From: Ichthyophis bannanicus
Lineage: Eukaryota > Chordata > Amphibia > Gymnophiona > Ichthyophiidae
Reading direction: 5' to 3'
DNA length: 64,000 nt
Assembly: GCA_033557465.1 (NCBI GenBank)
Contig: CM066035.1
Coordinates: forward strand, 900,705,309-900,769,308
This document shows positions 1 through 11,763 of this stretch, one piece after another; position 1 is the first letter of the stretch; each line of letters starts with the position of its first letter. The translations under genes and the position numbers were made by a program. A model generated the notes under the pieces. It saw nothing but the letters and a program-made list of their open reading frames with translations, was not told the DNA's origin and did not search any database.

Positions 1-870
1 CACTGTTGTCGCGCGAGCGTGCCTCTGCGAGCACCCATCCTCAAAGATGCGCCATATACGCACATATGCAAGGGACGTAGACTTTTTTTTTTTTTTTTGG
101 CGGCTAGGTGGCAAAGACTGCCGTCAAGCAACTCTTTTTCCTTAAGCTTGCCCTTTCAATGGCCACCCCGTAAGCAAAAACCGATGCACCTGAGGCATTC
201 GAAGGGAACTCCGTAGCAACAGAATCTCCAATGTCGGAAACCTCCATGGATTCCCGTTGAGCAACCGTATGAGGCAGGCATACCACGGGCTCCTCGGCCA
301 GCCCAAGGCCCCCAACCACACGTTTCCCCGAAGCGCTTCGATACGCAGAACCACTCGACCTATGAGTGCCCCCAGTGGAAAGACAGAGAAGACCGGACGA
401 CAGCCGCCATTGAAACAGTGCACCGATGCCTGCCGACCTCCTTTCCCGTCGTCTGCTGAAGAAGCGACCCGTTTACGCAGAGTGAAAACGCCGCAATGAG
501 GTCCATTACTGGCTGTCCCCATATGCGACCGATCTGTGCGAACACCTCCGGATGCCACTCCCATTCTCTGGCATCTACTCGGCCCTAGCTGAGGAAATCT
601 GCCGTCACAATGTCCTTACCCGCAACATGCGCCACTGAAAACGCTGGCAACCAAAGTTCTATCCACACACACAGACCCTCTGCCGCGGCCTCTATGGCCA
701 CACTTCCAGTTCTGCCCTGCTGATTGATGTAGGCCACCACCGCGGAGTTGTCGGACAGTACTCGCACCACTCGACCTGTCACTGTAGCTTCGAACACCTG
801 CAATGCCCGGCATATCGCTCGCATTTCCAGTCGGTTGATTGACTACTGGGTCTCCTGTGTACTCCAAGAG
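1..870 (-). mobile_element. DIRS-like pol remnant (RNase H and downstream)
   Basis: This is a decayed piece of a tyrosine-recombinase retrotransposon read on the minus strand and cut by the window start. At about 870-585 the RNase H core is visible in one frame: INRLEMRAICRAL, then SDNSAVVAYINQQGRTGS, then a HVAGKDIVTADFLS end motif (family form AD-x-LSR). Between 585 and about 340 the typical DIRS segment after RNase H continues in another frame (EWEWHPEVFAQIGRIWGQP). Frameshifts break the ORF several times. A run of T lies at about 80-98. No recombinase domain or terminal repeat is visible, so the family cannot be fixed. The RNase H resembles that of the element at 26.9-31.7 kb more than that at 48-53 kb, which is an impression and not a computed result. 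Confidence 0.72.
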
Positions 871-1164
871 CCTTGTGCGAAACGATCTCCGAACGTAGCG
901 GAGTTTAACAAAGCTTTTGGCTAAGCTCCCGGAGGAAAGGTCCATAACCTTTTATTAGAGAGAAGCTGGAAAATTATATATTTTTTTATACCAACTTTCA
1001 CCAAGTCAAGATGTTCTACAAGGCACACAACCCAACAGAGCGTCACATCTGTTGTACATGCAACGGAACCCTTAAAATATGAGCATACATGAATGCACCG
1101 CTTGCCCCGATACAAGCATTGAGTAGCCTATTTGTCTTTTTGGAAACCAGCCAGGTCCTTAAGA
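871..1164. other. unassigned sequence
   Basis: No reading frame or repeat that I recognise is visible. The stretch is moderately AT-rich around 950-1000 and separates the DIRS remnant from a CR1 tail. Confidence 0.5.
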
Positions 1165-1250
1165 CCTGGATTGGCTACCCTAGGAAACAGGATACTGGAC
1201 CTGAAAGAGCTTGGTCTGACCTAGTATGGCATTTCTCGTATCCTTATGAA
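1165..1250 (+). repeat. CR1-like LINE 3' end
   Basis: The segment has the typical layout of a vertebrate CR1 3' terminus: a GGATACTGGACCTGAAAGAG block, then TTGGTCTGACCTAGTATGGC, then a short TTATG-type end. Only the tail is present, as expected for a strongly 5'-truncated insertion. Family knowledge gives the assignment; the exact ends are approximate. Confidence 0.65.
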
Positions 1251-1317
1251 CGGAACCTCCCCAAGGTCTCTGCCTTGGAAGTAACAGGCTGCGCCTGGCC
1301 CTATGGCCAGCTCACAC

Positions 1318-1580
1318 GGAGCAGTGCGGCCTAGTGGTTGAGGCAAGTTGCCAGAGGACCAAGGGTTTGAATTCTAATCGAGACCACCAACCTTGGGCCA
1401 TAAAAACTGGGGTTTCTGGTCCCACAGGTGGTCCTTCTGGCCTTCGTTAAGCGACTTAACCCTCTGCCTCAGGTACCGAAACATAAATTGTGAGCCCTTC
1501 AGGGACAAGGGAAATAGAAATACCGTAATCGACTGTATGCCACCCTGACCTGTAGGCAATCAGTATACTCAAATAAATAA
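1318..1580 (+). repeat. tRNA-derived SINE
   Basis: The head reads like a tRNA: an A-box region (GCGGCCTAGTGGTTGAGGCA) is followed about 30 bases later by a B-box region (GGGTTTGAATTCT), which together form an internal RNA polymerase III promoter. A body of about 180 bases follows, and it ends in an AAATAAATAA tail near 1580. The degenerate boxes and long non-tRNA body argue against a functional tRNA gene. The partner LINE is not obvious from the tail. Confidence 0.7.
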
Positions 1581-2929
1581 CTGACTGGGAATATGTGACC
1601 ATAGCAAACAGAGGCAGTGGAGAGACATCAGAGCTGGTGCTGGTTCCTGGTCTTCCTTTCTCGCTCTCCCAGTCCTTCTGCCAGCATTGAGAAAAGGCTG
1701 AGAATAGATTGTCCAGTGGGCCGAGGACCTTGCGTCCTGGACATCAGAGAGAAAGAGGGGCTAGGATCTGGGAGCAAAGCCCAAAGAGAAAGGAAAACTG
1801 GTGACTGTGACACTGTAGCTCCTCCGGACGGCTCACTCCACAGCAGATCCCACGACTGCATCGCCAACCCCATGTAACACCATGAGGACCTCACGCACTT
1901 TATTACAATCGACATCCCCCCATTACTGGAGAAATTACCTTAGTCCGATTATACAGTCTGAGCAAAGAAATGCTGTGTCACTCTGCAAAGAGTGCACCCA
2001 AAAATCATGCCTAAGCAATTGTGAGCACATACAAAATGCACATCTACACATACGGGTGACCCAGCACCTGTCACTCAAACACAGTGCAGTGAGCACGCTT
2101 GAACATAGGCTGAATGCATGGAGCATACACAGAGTATTGACTTCCTCTATGAAACCTTCCAGTGCCCTGGAGCGCTAAGCCCCAGACTGTGCTACCTAGA
2201 CATCCTTCTCTTCATCCTCAGCACGGGCCCTTTAACAAGATGGCACAGACGGGTCAGTGCCCCTGCTAAGTGCTTAAAGCCCTGCTCTGACAGCACAGGC
2301 TCTAGAAACAGATGAGAATTTCATGGGAAGGGCATGCTAAGTGGAGCCATGAAACACACAGACCGGCCCCCCCCCCCCCCCCCCCCGGCCTTCCTGCAGA
2401 GAAATAGCAGTGGGATACACTGACAACCTTGCAAGTGGAGGTCTTAGAGTTTGCTGTCTGTGTGAACCTGATGAGGAATACGATTTCGTATTTTACCACC
2501 CCCTCCCCCCAGGGGGGCACTGAATACCATATGTGATTCATGAGCAGCGCTGCCATCCGGTGGCCTTTAGGGCACCAGAGCCCGGCAAATGATACAGAAG
2601 TTAAGAGCTTTAAATCTTGGTCATATAATCTTGATTTGCAGAACCTTACAGTTGCTTGTTTAGTCACTAACCCCTGAGTGCTGTGATAAGGAAACTTATC
2701 AGGACCCAAGAGACAGGGATAAAGAGAAGGAATTTACCCTTATAAAAGGACCTATTTTACCAGGTCAGACACAAAACTCCCTTTACACCTAGAAAGCAGG
2801 AAATTCCTAGCTACAATAGGTTGCAGAATGCCCCTAGTGGAGAAAAGGAGAGGGAATACAGGCCCAGGGTAAGGAACCCTTACGTCACTGAATTCCCCAA
2901 TTACTCATCTCCAACACCTGAGAGGAGAG
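1581..2929. other. unassigned region with a poly-C run
   Basis: No gene or known repeat could be supported. A run of 20 C lies at 2367-2386, flanked by GG on both sides. Small open frames in this stretch have no recognisable domain and overlap each other on both strands. Confidence 0.5.
2367..2386. repeat. poly-C homopolymer run
   Basis: Twenty consecutive C bases. Length may be unreliable in the assembly because long C/G homopolymers are error-prone. Confidence 0.95.
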
Positions 2930-3403
2930 GTGGTAGAGCAGGCACCTGAGAGATTTAAGACTAGGTCAATTTATTCAGAAGGAAGAGACAGGAGAGGAAG
3001 AAGAAGAGGAAAGGAGAGAGAACGTGAGAGCAGTAGGAGTGCCTACTGGAAGAGGAATGGAACTGGATCAGTGAGAACAGCAGGAACCAGGAACACAAGT
3101 TGGAGAACAGGACGTGGAAGCACCGGTGAATGGTGGCCAGAGCATGAGAGAGGAGAAGCTGCTACAAGCTTTGACCCAGGTATGAGCATTAGAAGCTTGC
3201 CTAATTCTGAGCACTACAGAATTGCCAGAGACAGCCTTAGCCCTAACGGAAGGCAGTCAGCGAAGCCCTCTGAGCCAGAATCAGAGGAAGTGCCAATGCA
3301 ACTGGGTGAACCAGACATAGCTTTAGAAGAAGTAGTCTCATACATGGATTGCTCTTTATGCCAGTCTTCCAATACAGAGGGGTTGAAAGGGAGTCAACCG
3401 TAA
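2930..3403 (+). CDS. hypothetical 157-codon open frame
   Basis: The frame is open for 157 codons. The first third is very basic (runs such as RDRRGRRRGKERERE), and the last third is acidic and contains SEEVPMQLGEP. A PMQLG motif also occurs before the zinc knuckle of some Ty3/gypsy gag proteins, but no zinc knuckle follows here; the frame ends with two isolated cysteines (CSLCQ). There is no neighbouring protease, RT or visible LTR pair. It could be a short remnant of a retroelement gag or a chance frame in purine-rich DNA. I do not recognise the protein. Confidence 0.25.
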   Translation: MVEQAPERFKTRSIYSEGRDRRGRRRGKERERESSRSAYWKRNGTGSVRTAGTRNTSWRTGRGSTGEWWPEHERGEAATSFDPGMSIRSLPNSEHYRIARDSLSPNGRQSAKPSEPESEEVPMQLGEPDIALEEVVSYMDCSLCQSSNTEGLKGSQP

Positions 3404-4719
3404 GGAAAACCTCCAGTGTCCGGTAGCCCTAAGAGCCTGTGGTTAACTTGTGAAGGTTCTGAGTTAAAGGCAAAATACCTATTTTTTACTGTGCAAGCTG
3501 AAGCTGCCTAATTAAGTTGGTGAATCAGCTGTGAGCCAGAGCAGTGCTCAGCCAGAGGCCGTACTAACGGTGAAAGTAAGGAAAGCTTTTGTTTGGCTGT
3601 TTATAAGAAAACCTTGCATAGAGAATTGCTTGCCTGTGAAGAGTTTAACTGCCTTGTTGGAAGTTTTTCTATTTTTAAGACGACAAACAGTGTTCTGGAC
3701 TGAGAGAAAAAGAAACCTGCTTTAGGAAAAGCTATTTTCTGTTTGTTTGATCAGCACTGCAAGCCATGCCTGATAGCAGGGGCTGTTAAAGTATTTATGT
3801 TTATACTGGAGAACATTGCAAGCTGTTTTGTTTGGAATTCATTTATATCCTGATGTTCATTTACAAGAATCCTGGAGAAATAATCCAAAGGTGGAATTTG
3901 TGAACTTTAGCGTGTTTTTTTCAGTTAATAAACTGTCATTACCTTACCACTCAAGGCAACTACAAAGGTGTTGTGTTTTTTTTTACCTGAGGTTGAATAC
4001 TTTCTGACTGAACTACCTTTCCCATAAGGCATTACAAGGCAATCAGTCAGTTAAAAACCAAAAGGTGAATCTCTCTAATGACAACCACGCCCCTCCATAC
4101 TGCATGTAAGTGGCTATGGGCGTGACAGTGCCCATGAGGTGGTCCTGTGGTTATTTCTTCCCTGACTTGCAGAGATCAATCTGATGATGATGGCTGCATA
4201 CGCACCATCACAGAAAGGCATTATTGAGTGTACCAGCTGCCCTCTGGTGGCCATAGACCGTAGCACAGGCACTTCTTGGTTGACAGTTTAACTGTTATTA
4301 TGATTATATATATTTTTTTTTATATCCTAAGGTTTTCTAAAAGTTATCCTAAAGGTTATCCTAAAGGTTTTCTGTCCCTGTGAAACCATAGGCGTTTGGG
4401 CAACTTTCACTATAGAATACACAAAAGCACACTTACAACCTGTCCCTCTTTCCAACTACAAGTTAGGGCTCTGCTCTTGAAGAACCTAAAAGCTGGCAAT
4501 TTGCCTAATATCCCGGGACTTAACAGATGCTCCTCAAATACATGATTAGGAGGGAAAGAACATGTAGCATCAGAGATCAATGTCAAAACTGCTGTCCTAT
4601 AAAACTAAGAATAAATTTAAAAATAAAGAGGACCGAGAACAGTCCCTTTAAAGCTGAGGAACCCCCCGAGCCTCAAAAAACCTACAAACAAAAGAAAGGA
4701 ATACTAAACCTAAAAATCT
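3404..4719. other. unassigned region
   Basis: No gene supported. An AATAAA-like signal in an AT-rich stretch lies around 3925-3950. A short tandem of the unit TTATCCTAAAGG is present near 4335-4375. Open frames are short and lack recognisable domains. Confidence 0.45.
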
Positions 4720-5650
4720 AGCTGTTCTGCCTGTCATCTTCCTCACACAGGCAGCTCACTGCAACTCTCGCCATGCAGTCCAAATACCTAGAGGGAAAAT
4801 GGCCGCCCCTTTGCCAACGAATTTTGGCTCCAAGAACAACAGCCGCTGCAAAAAGGAGGCCTCAGCAGACCGACAGAGCCCAAAGGCCTTACCTTCAGGG
4901 CCGAAAGCCATGCAGCCTGCTCCTACCGCCTTGAATTCATCAGATCCTCAAGCCGCACTGTCACAGCAAGGACCGCTCAGCCGGTTCCACAGAGTAAAAT
5001 TAAAATCCCGCAGCAACGGAGAGGCTCCGTCTCACACAGCTTCAGTATGGCTGTACGGGTCCCGGAGCTCTCTTCCGTACCGTCAAGGGAGAGAGATACG
5101 CACCGGTGAATGCCTGCAGTAAGTGAAAATAACCGACAAGGAGGGAAGGCGGGAGCTGCTACTAATTTAAAGAGCCAGGCTCAAATTTAAAATAACTGTA
5201 AATATAAGGAAATTTGCTCCTAACAACTAAAGGGAACTAATCCCTGATTGCCAATTAACCAAAGGTAACTGAATTAAAAGTAAAATTAAAGGTAAAAATC
5301 AGAAAGTAAAATCAGAATAGAATTTGTCACACTAAATGCTCCTTATCTGTTCCCCCAAGTGAACCCAGAAGCTAGGCTCACTACGTCCTCCTGCTGCATG
5401 GAGACTGGACACACTGGGGGCTGATGGGAGAGACCAGCAGGCTATATCCAGTGATGTCATGAGTTTTTGATATGCCCAGTCTCCAAACTGCAGGAAGTGG
5501 CTCACTACCCAGAGGTTGATGACTAAACTGGAGGAACGATAAGGAACTGTTGGGTTTTCAAAAAACTTGGAGCCCATACCTTTTGTGGAGAGGAAAGGAG
5601 AGGACTTAAGCTGAGCTGCCATCAGCTCAAGGTCGGGAGGGAAAGAAAGG
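4720..5650 (-). mobile_element. solo end of a DIRS-like element (D2-related)
   Basis: The right part (5365-5640) has the same architecture as the right terminus of the D2 element at 31,500-31,686: a GTCCTCCTGCTGCATGGAG-type block, about 60 bases later its inverted counterpart (CAGTCTCCAAACTGCAGG), then a terminal stretch ending GGAACGATAAGGAAC. The left part (4795-4870) has an AAAATGGCCGCC block comparable with the start of the gag region of D2. I infer a truncated right end of a D2-related family with gag reading to the left. The plus-strand frame at 4799-5122 is then antisense. No RT or recombinase remains. Confidence 0.45.
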
Positions 5651-6119
5651 GGGGCAAGGCAGCTAATATGTGTATCTGGTATGAATACTGATTTTTAATG
5701 TGGAGTTATGAAAGCCTGCTGAAGTTGCATCAAATATGTAAGTCCATACCCTTTTGTACTGTGCAAGTATTGAGTTGGTGGGGAGGGGAAGGGGTTTTGG
5801 AGAGGCCTGGCGGGAAATAAGAAATATGAATGTAGCAATTGATGGTGTGATTTATGGTTGTTTTCCTAATAAACAGTAAATAAAAAAAAGTGCAATTAAC
5901 GGAGCATAAGTCCTATTTGAATAAAACTAAAGAGGCCCCTTAAGGTGCAGCATTGTATGAAGATGGGGCATGATTTTTTGTGTTTTCGCTGCATGGCAAT
6001 CGATTGTATAAAACAAAATGAACAAGGTGGTGATTATGGTATAATATTGTTGCAATGCAAGTAGTGATGGATTTTTTAATTAAACACCTTGGAACCGCAT
6101 GGCCACAAAAAAAAAAAAA
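5651..6119. other. unassigned AT-rich spacer
   Basis: No gene or named repeat is visible. The right edge runs into an A-rich stretch (6105-6130) just before a CR1 tail. Confidence 0.45.
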
Positions 6120-6555
6120 GAAAAAAAAGGAAATAATGAACAAACAAACCTCTTCCAAAGACGGGGAAGCTGTAAAACTAGAGGGCATAACAGAAAGCTG
6201 CAAGGTGGTAAATTGAAAGGCAATGTCAGGAAATACTTTTTCACAGAAAGGGTGGTAGATGCTTGGAACGCCCTCCCGATGGAAGCGGTGGGGTCAAACA
6301 CGGTGACGGAATTCAAAATGGCATGGGACATTCCCTATACAGCAACAGGATAAAATCCAAATAAACTGAACCATCTAATTTCTCAACAAATAGGGGTGTC
6401 CTCCATGGAGTGGTGGGTTCACCCCCTGAGCAGAGACATGGGGAGGGGTGGCCTGCACGGAGCGGCAGGTGCACCTACTCTTGCCATCATACTGGGCAGA
6501 CTAGATGGACCATATTAGTCTTTATCTGCCATCATTTACTATGTTACTATGAAAT
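6120..6555 (+). repeat. CR1-like LINE 3' end (copy a)
   Basis: The 5' part encodes the carboxy-terminal tail of a CR1-type ORF2: NEQTNLFQRRGSCKTRG, then KGNVRKYFFTERVVDAWNALP. The 3' UTR follows and ends in the CR1-like block CATCATTTACTATGTTACTATG. A shorter copy of the same subfamily tail recurs at 39,005-39,108. The insertion is strongly 5'-truncated. Confidence 0.75.
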
Positions 6556-8495
6556 ACAAGAGATCACAGTGAGAGGAAGACAGGCATCTATATTTGGAAA
6601 AATTTAGAGAAGCTAGCAAAGTAGTCAGGAAAGCAAAGATTCAAAAAGAGGAGGAAATTGTCAATGCAATAAAATGGGGGTATAAGACATTTTTCAGATA
6701 TGTTAGTGAGAAGAGGAAGGGCAAAAGTGGTATTGTCAGACTCAAGGGTGAAAGGGAGGAATATGTAGAAGCTGATGATGATAAAGCAGACTTGCTTAAC
6801 AAATATTTCTGTTCTGTGTTCAAAGATGAAGAACCAGGAACAGGACCTCAGAAAACACCCACAAACAGGAACAGAAGCGAGGGGCATCTTGAAGAATTTT
6901 CAGTAGACTCTGTTTGTGAGAAACTAGCTCAACTTAAAGTAGACAGAGTGAAGGGACCAGATGGGATACACCCTAGAATACTGGGGGATGTTCTAACAGC
7001 TCCACTGACTGACCTTTTCAATGCCTCGTTGGAGTCAGGAGTGGTGCCAAAGGACTGGAGGGAGGCTCATGTGGTCCCTGTACACAAAAGCGGAAGTAAG
7101 GATGTGGTTGAAAACTACAGGCCAGTTAGTTTAACTTCGGTGGTGAGTAACTTATTGGAAACATATGCTGAAAGAGAAAATAATGTGGTTTCTGGAGTCC
7201 AGCGGATTACAGGATCTGAGGCAGCATGGATTCACCAGAGGCAGGTCTTGTCTGACAAATCTGATTGATTTCTTTGACTGGGTGACCAGGGAGTTGGACT
7301 AAAGGAGAGCCCTAGATGTGGTGTATTTATATTTCAGTAAAGCCTTTGACACTGTTCCTCACAGGCGACTTATAAAGAAACTGAGCACCCTAGGGAAGGG
7401 CCCTAAAGTTACTGCTTGGGTTAGAAATTGGTTGTGTGGGAGGCAACAAAGGGTACAGGTAAATGGAGCTCACTCTGAGGAGAAGGAAGTTACCAGTGGT
7501 GTGCCCCAGAGATCTGTCCTTGGTCCGATTCTTTTTAACATCTTTGTTAGTGATATAGCAGAAGGGCTGTCAGGTAAGGTTTGACTCTTTGCAGATGATA
7601 CCAAAATCTGCAATAGAGTAGACACCCAAGAAGGTATAGATAACATGATAAGGGATCTAGCTAAGCTTCAAGAATGGTCTAAAATTTGGCAGCTGGGATT
7701 TAATGTTAAAAAATGCAAGGTCATGCATTTGGGCTGCAGCAATCCAAGGGAGCAATATAGTATAGGGGGTGAAGTACTTTTGTCCACTAAAGAAGAGCGA
7801 GACCTAGGCATGGTTGTGTCTGATGATCGTAAAGTAGCTGAACAGGTAGAAAAGGCGACAGCAAAATCTAGAAGGATGCTTGGGTGCATAGGGAGAGGAA
7901 TGGCTAGCAGAAAAAAAGGAGGTGATAATGCCTCTGTGTAAGTCTTTGGTGCAACCTCATTTGGAGTATTGTGTGCAATTCTGGAGACCACACCTTCAAA
8001 AGGATATAAACAGGATGGAGTCACTACAGAGGGTGGCTACTAAAATGGATAGTGGTTTTCGTTATAAAGCATATGAGGACAAACGTAAGGATCTTAATAC
8101 GTACACCTTAGAGTAAAGGCGGAATAGAGGTGATATGATTGAGATGTTTAAATTCCTCCATGGCATAAATGCACAGGGGGAGAACCTCTTTCGACTGAAA
8201 GCAAGCTCTGCTATGAAGGGACATGGGATGAGGGTGAAAGGGGATAGATTCAGGAGTGATATGCGGAAATATGTTTTTATGGAAAGAGTGGTGGATTCAT
8301 AGAATAGTCTCCCAGTGAAGGTGGTAGAGATGAGGACAGTATCTGAATTCAAAAAAGCATGGGGCAAACACAGAGGATCGCTAAAGGAAAATAGGGGACT
8401 GTTGTAGTTGTTGATTTGGAAGGACAGATTAGATAGGCCATGTGGTCTTTTTCTGTCATCATTTTTCTATGTTTCTATTTGCCTTCTATCCACTG
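6556..8495 (+). pseudogene. CR1-like LINE reverse transcriptase relic (copy b)
   Basis: A 5'-truncated CR1-clade LINE. Starting at 6594 the linker before the RT is open (FREASKVVRKAKIQ, ADLLNKYFCSVF), followed by the RT motifs [52 protein letters not shown] and FADDTKICN. The FADD catalytic motif is kept, but a stop lies just before it (about 7581), and a frameshift lies near 7164-7170. The thumb and tail follow (QPHLEYCVQFWRPHLQK, KYVFMERVVDS). The 3' end has a TTTTTCTATGTTTCTAT terminus. Endonuclease and ORF1 are missing, so it cannot move by itself. Confidence 0.85.
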
Positions 8496-8999
8496 ACTGT
8501 GACTATTTTTCAAGTTACATACATTTCTTCTTTGCAGGTACTTCCTGTTTCCCCCAGAACTGTAGCTGCTACAAACCTATATGCAGTAGTTTTTCTCCAC
8601 TTATCTTTCATTTATTTCTGTCTCTGACTTTATATCTGACCCTTCTCAGGAGAAAGTCACAATGTCTCAACCAACCATCACTTACATCACCTGACCAGGT
8701 ACAACAGCACTTTGAAATCTGCCCAGCAACAATGGCTTATCTAGTTAGGCTTTTCCCACAGGTCTGTATCAAGTCATTGTGCACTGAATGAGTTTTGAGC
8801 TATATAACACAAGGAATGCTTAAGAATTAAGTGGGGTTCACCCCCCTTGATGCCATCCTATACCAGGCACAGCAATCTGGCCGGCATGGTGGAAAGGCTG
8901 GGGGCACGCCCAAGGAACGCTCTCAATTTGTACCCAGGTAGGTAAAAGGATCCCTAGCACAGTGCACCTCCACAGGCTCAGGCACGGAGCATTAGAGTA
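8496..8999. other. unassigned region
   Basis: No gene supported. Open frames at 8408-8791 start inside the CR1 3' end and have no recognisable domain. Confidence 0.45.
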
Positions 9000-9900
9000 C
9001 TTGAACTAAAAAATAAAACCGATTTATCAAAATCTAATTAACTGAAACTGAAATTAAAAAGAAAGAAGCTGCTCTGCCCTGCATTATTCTCCGGTGGCTG
9101 CCTCTCCCGCGCACCCAGAAAATAGCAGAGGGTTAAAACATATGCGGGCCTGCATAAGAAGAAATCACACCTAAACACAGTGGGGAGAGTTTCCCGCGCC
9201 GCTGAAGGCTCCCAAACATGCGGCTGCAGGCTGTTCTCTGTCTCCTCATGTTCTGGTGGTTGCTAAGGATTCCGGCTGTCCTCCCCCCGCCATGCTTACC
9301 TTGGAGCCTCTTTGCCGCGTGGCTTTTCTACCCTTTGCGCTCAGCCTTCCTTCCCGGCTTTGGCGCTGAGGGGGGTGACTCGGGGCTGCTAGCTTTCACT
9401 CCTGTCAATCAACTGCAGCCCCTACAGCGGCTCCTCACCCGATAACAGTTTCGGGAGCCACCAGAGGTCTCGGACTGAGGAAGGCCCCCACAGAACTATC
9501 CCTCCTCCCCGAAATCCTGGGGGGAGAGGGGGGAAAGAAAGAATATCCTCCCCTCAGCCCCGTTGTCCCAGGGGTTCTCTCTGTTCCTTCTGATTTTTTT
9601 TTTACTTTTGCCTTTAAAAACAAAGAAACCTGCACCTTAACAGGGGAAATAAAAAGCAAACTCTAACTAAACCTATCTCCTTAGATGTCCCTTCAATGAG
9701 TCCAGCACACAGGCTCACTACCTCCTCCAGCTGCTTGGAGATTGAGCATACTGGGGCTGGTAGGCGGTGCCAGTTGCATATGTACATCAGTATCATCAAA
9801 AAGATGTCATGCTCAGTCTCCAAGCTGCTGGAAGAGGTACACTACCCAGAGGTGCGGGATAGGACTGGACTGCAGGGACGATAAGGAATAGTTCAATAAA
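9000..9900 (-). mobile_element. second solo end of a DIRS-like element (D2-related)
   Basis: The stretch 9690-9890 repeats the plan seen at 5365-5640. It has AGGCTCACTACCTCCTCC, then AGCTGCTTGGAGATTGAG, about 75 bases later the inverted counterpart (CTCAGTCTCCAAGCTGCTGG), then CACTACCCAGAGGT and a terminal GGACGATAAGGAA. The same plan forms the right terminus of D2 (31,500-31,686). The GC-rich 9100-9500 part would be the 5' leader on the minus strand. I see no gag motif that I could defend. This is inference from shared architecture and not from a search. Confidence 0.4.
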
Positions 9901-10269
9901 GATGACAAACTTCTGACAATCCATTTAAATACCACTACTGATCATTTGTATACCATAGCTGGGATGGGTTCCCAGAGGCATGTTCGGGTCTAGGGAGGAA
10001 AATAGCATGAATACATGACACTTTCAGAAGTGCATGTGCTATCTTGAGATCCTTGGCCACCAGCACAAAAGAACAGGTCTCAAAGTAGAAAGCTGATTTT
10101 TCTATGCATATCTTACACTACTTTTCAAAGAGGAAATACCAACAGTTTCTCTTGGAAAATCAGCTTACAGTATTTACAAAGGTGGTCATATACTTCACAA
10201 ATATGTACAGTATTTGAATTTTGCATTCAAAGTACTTGGCAGGGATGATAAATTGATTAGGCTATCTAA
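9901..10269. other. unassigned spacer
   Basis: No gene or named repeat visible. Confidence 0.4.
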
Positions 10270-10712
10270 TGTTTAGACATGTAGAGGGGTATATTCAGTG
10301 GTGGCAGCTAGTGCAATTACAGCAGCTAGCCATCACCGCTGAAACTAACACTCAGATATTCAATGCTGGGGCCATACCGGCCACTGGCATTGAACAGCCA
10401 GGTTATTCGAGGAAGCAGAAAATTAACCAGCCAGTGGCAATATTCAGCTCTGCCCAGTTAGCTTCTGCGGTGAAAGTTAGGCCATCCTTTTAGGTGCTTA
10501 ACTTTTGCCACATGGCAATAACTGGACAGCAGCACAATATCACCACTGCCCTGTTATCACTGGGCACCCCTTCCAAAGTGCCCATGGAATGCCCAGATGC
10601 TAGCCGGCTAGCACTGGGGAATGCAGCAGCAGCACCTGGGGATATTCAGCTATGTTAGTGCCGCTGACTATCCCAGTAACTGCGTTAATCGTGTTGAATA
10701 TCCCCGACAGGA
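10270..10712. mobile_element. MITE-like element with short terminal inverted repeats
   Basis: The left end GGGGTATATTCAG (from about 10,276) is matched in reverse complement by the right end TTGAATATCCCC (to about 10,707). The ATATTCA word also recurs inside (for example near 10,354, 10,439 and 10,642). There is no coding capacity. This is typical of a non-autonomous DNA transposon. Superfamily and target-site duplication could not be settled. Confidence 0.4.
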
Positions 10713-10726
10713 TTTTGAGACACCTA

Positions 10727-11336
10727 AGGTCCCTTTAACTCAGATCATAGCTCTCTGCCCTGTAAAACTGATGATTTTCATGCAAATATTTTATTCATGA
10801 TAGTAAGTCACTTTATCTATTATACTAACATGTTACACACTAGTAAGGGCTACAGAGGAAAATGTGCAAATTATTTGCTGTGCTAATATTCTGTACTCTG
10901 CAGTAATTTAGATTTTAGTAAAGGCTGCTAAGATTTTGCACAAAATGCACTGCAAATGCATATTAAGTGCAAAGTTTCCACATTACCTGTCGGGGACATG
11001 ACCAGCATGCTCCCTGGCAGCTAACGCATGACCAGGTACCTTAATCTGCGGTGCACTTAATGCAAAGTGCACCTATCAGCACTCATAAAAGTGTTATTAA
11101 GTGCACTTGGGCTAATTGACACATTGCCACCGAGTGCACGCTAACTGCTCTCGTGCTGGTAGCAATGTGCTCTCCAAACCCAGACTTTACCTATTCCCTG
11201 GCCCTATCACACCATGGCCAATTACCGTGTGCTTTATTGCATGGTTGCTGGCATGCCCCCATGTTAGCATTCCCAGCTGCCAGTTGCCATGCATTAAATA
11301 CATGTAAATCGGTTGCCAGACTTTAGTAAAAGGGTC
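10727..11336. mobile_element. possible second non-autonomous DNA-element-like repeat
   Basis: The right edge CTTTAGTAAAAGGGTCCC (11,318-11,336) is roughly the reverse complement of a left edge GGTCCCTTTAACT near 10,728. The interior has many GTGCACTTAA and related palindromic words and no coding frame. The assignment rests only on these weak ends. Confidence 0.28.
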
Positions 11337-11763
11337 CCAAAGTCTACACTTTATCTTACTCTTGTTCATTTCCAACAATTCTTTCAAAATTTCTGCCCCT
11401 TGAATTCACATGATCTTGTTGCTCAACGTTAACAACATATTCTCTTTGAGGCAAATAATTTGCACACCTTTTGAAATATTTATATCATTTATCCTACACA
11501 CAGCAGGGTCATGAAGTCCAAAGGAAGAAAATGGCTTACATGAGTTTTTTTTCCCCACTAGCGAAAATTAAAATTTTGGGGCACTATTAAAATAGAAATA
11601 TCAGGTTTTTCTTCAACCTTTTTAGTGGCATGTAGTCAAAAATAAGACTGTAGAAGCTTGGACAGCAGACTACCTGATTATTTGTGCTCACTGTTTGGAT
11701 ATAGTTAAAGATTAATATGAACTAAAGCAATTTATTCAGCCATTTGAATCCACCATTAAAAAG
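11337..11763. other. unassigned AT-rich spacer
   Basis: Nothing recognisable on either strand. Confidence 0.4.

Noticed and set aside
1318..1420. A tRNA gene
   Set aside because: A and B boxes are present, but the fold would be poor, a long body and AAATA tail follow, so this is a SINE. The same applies at 12,056 and 14,742.
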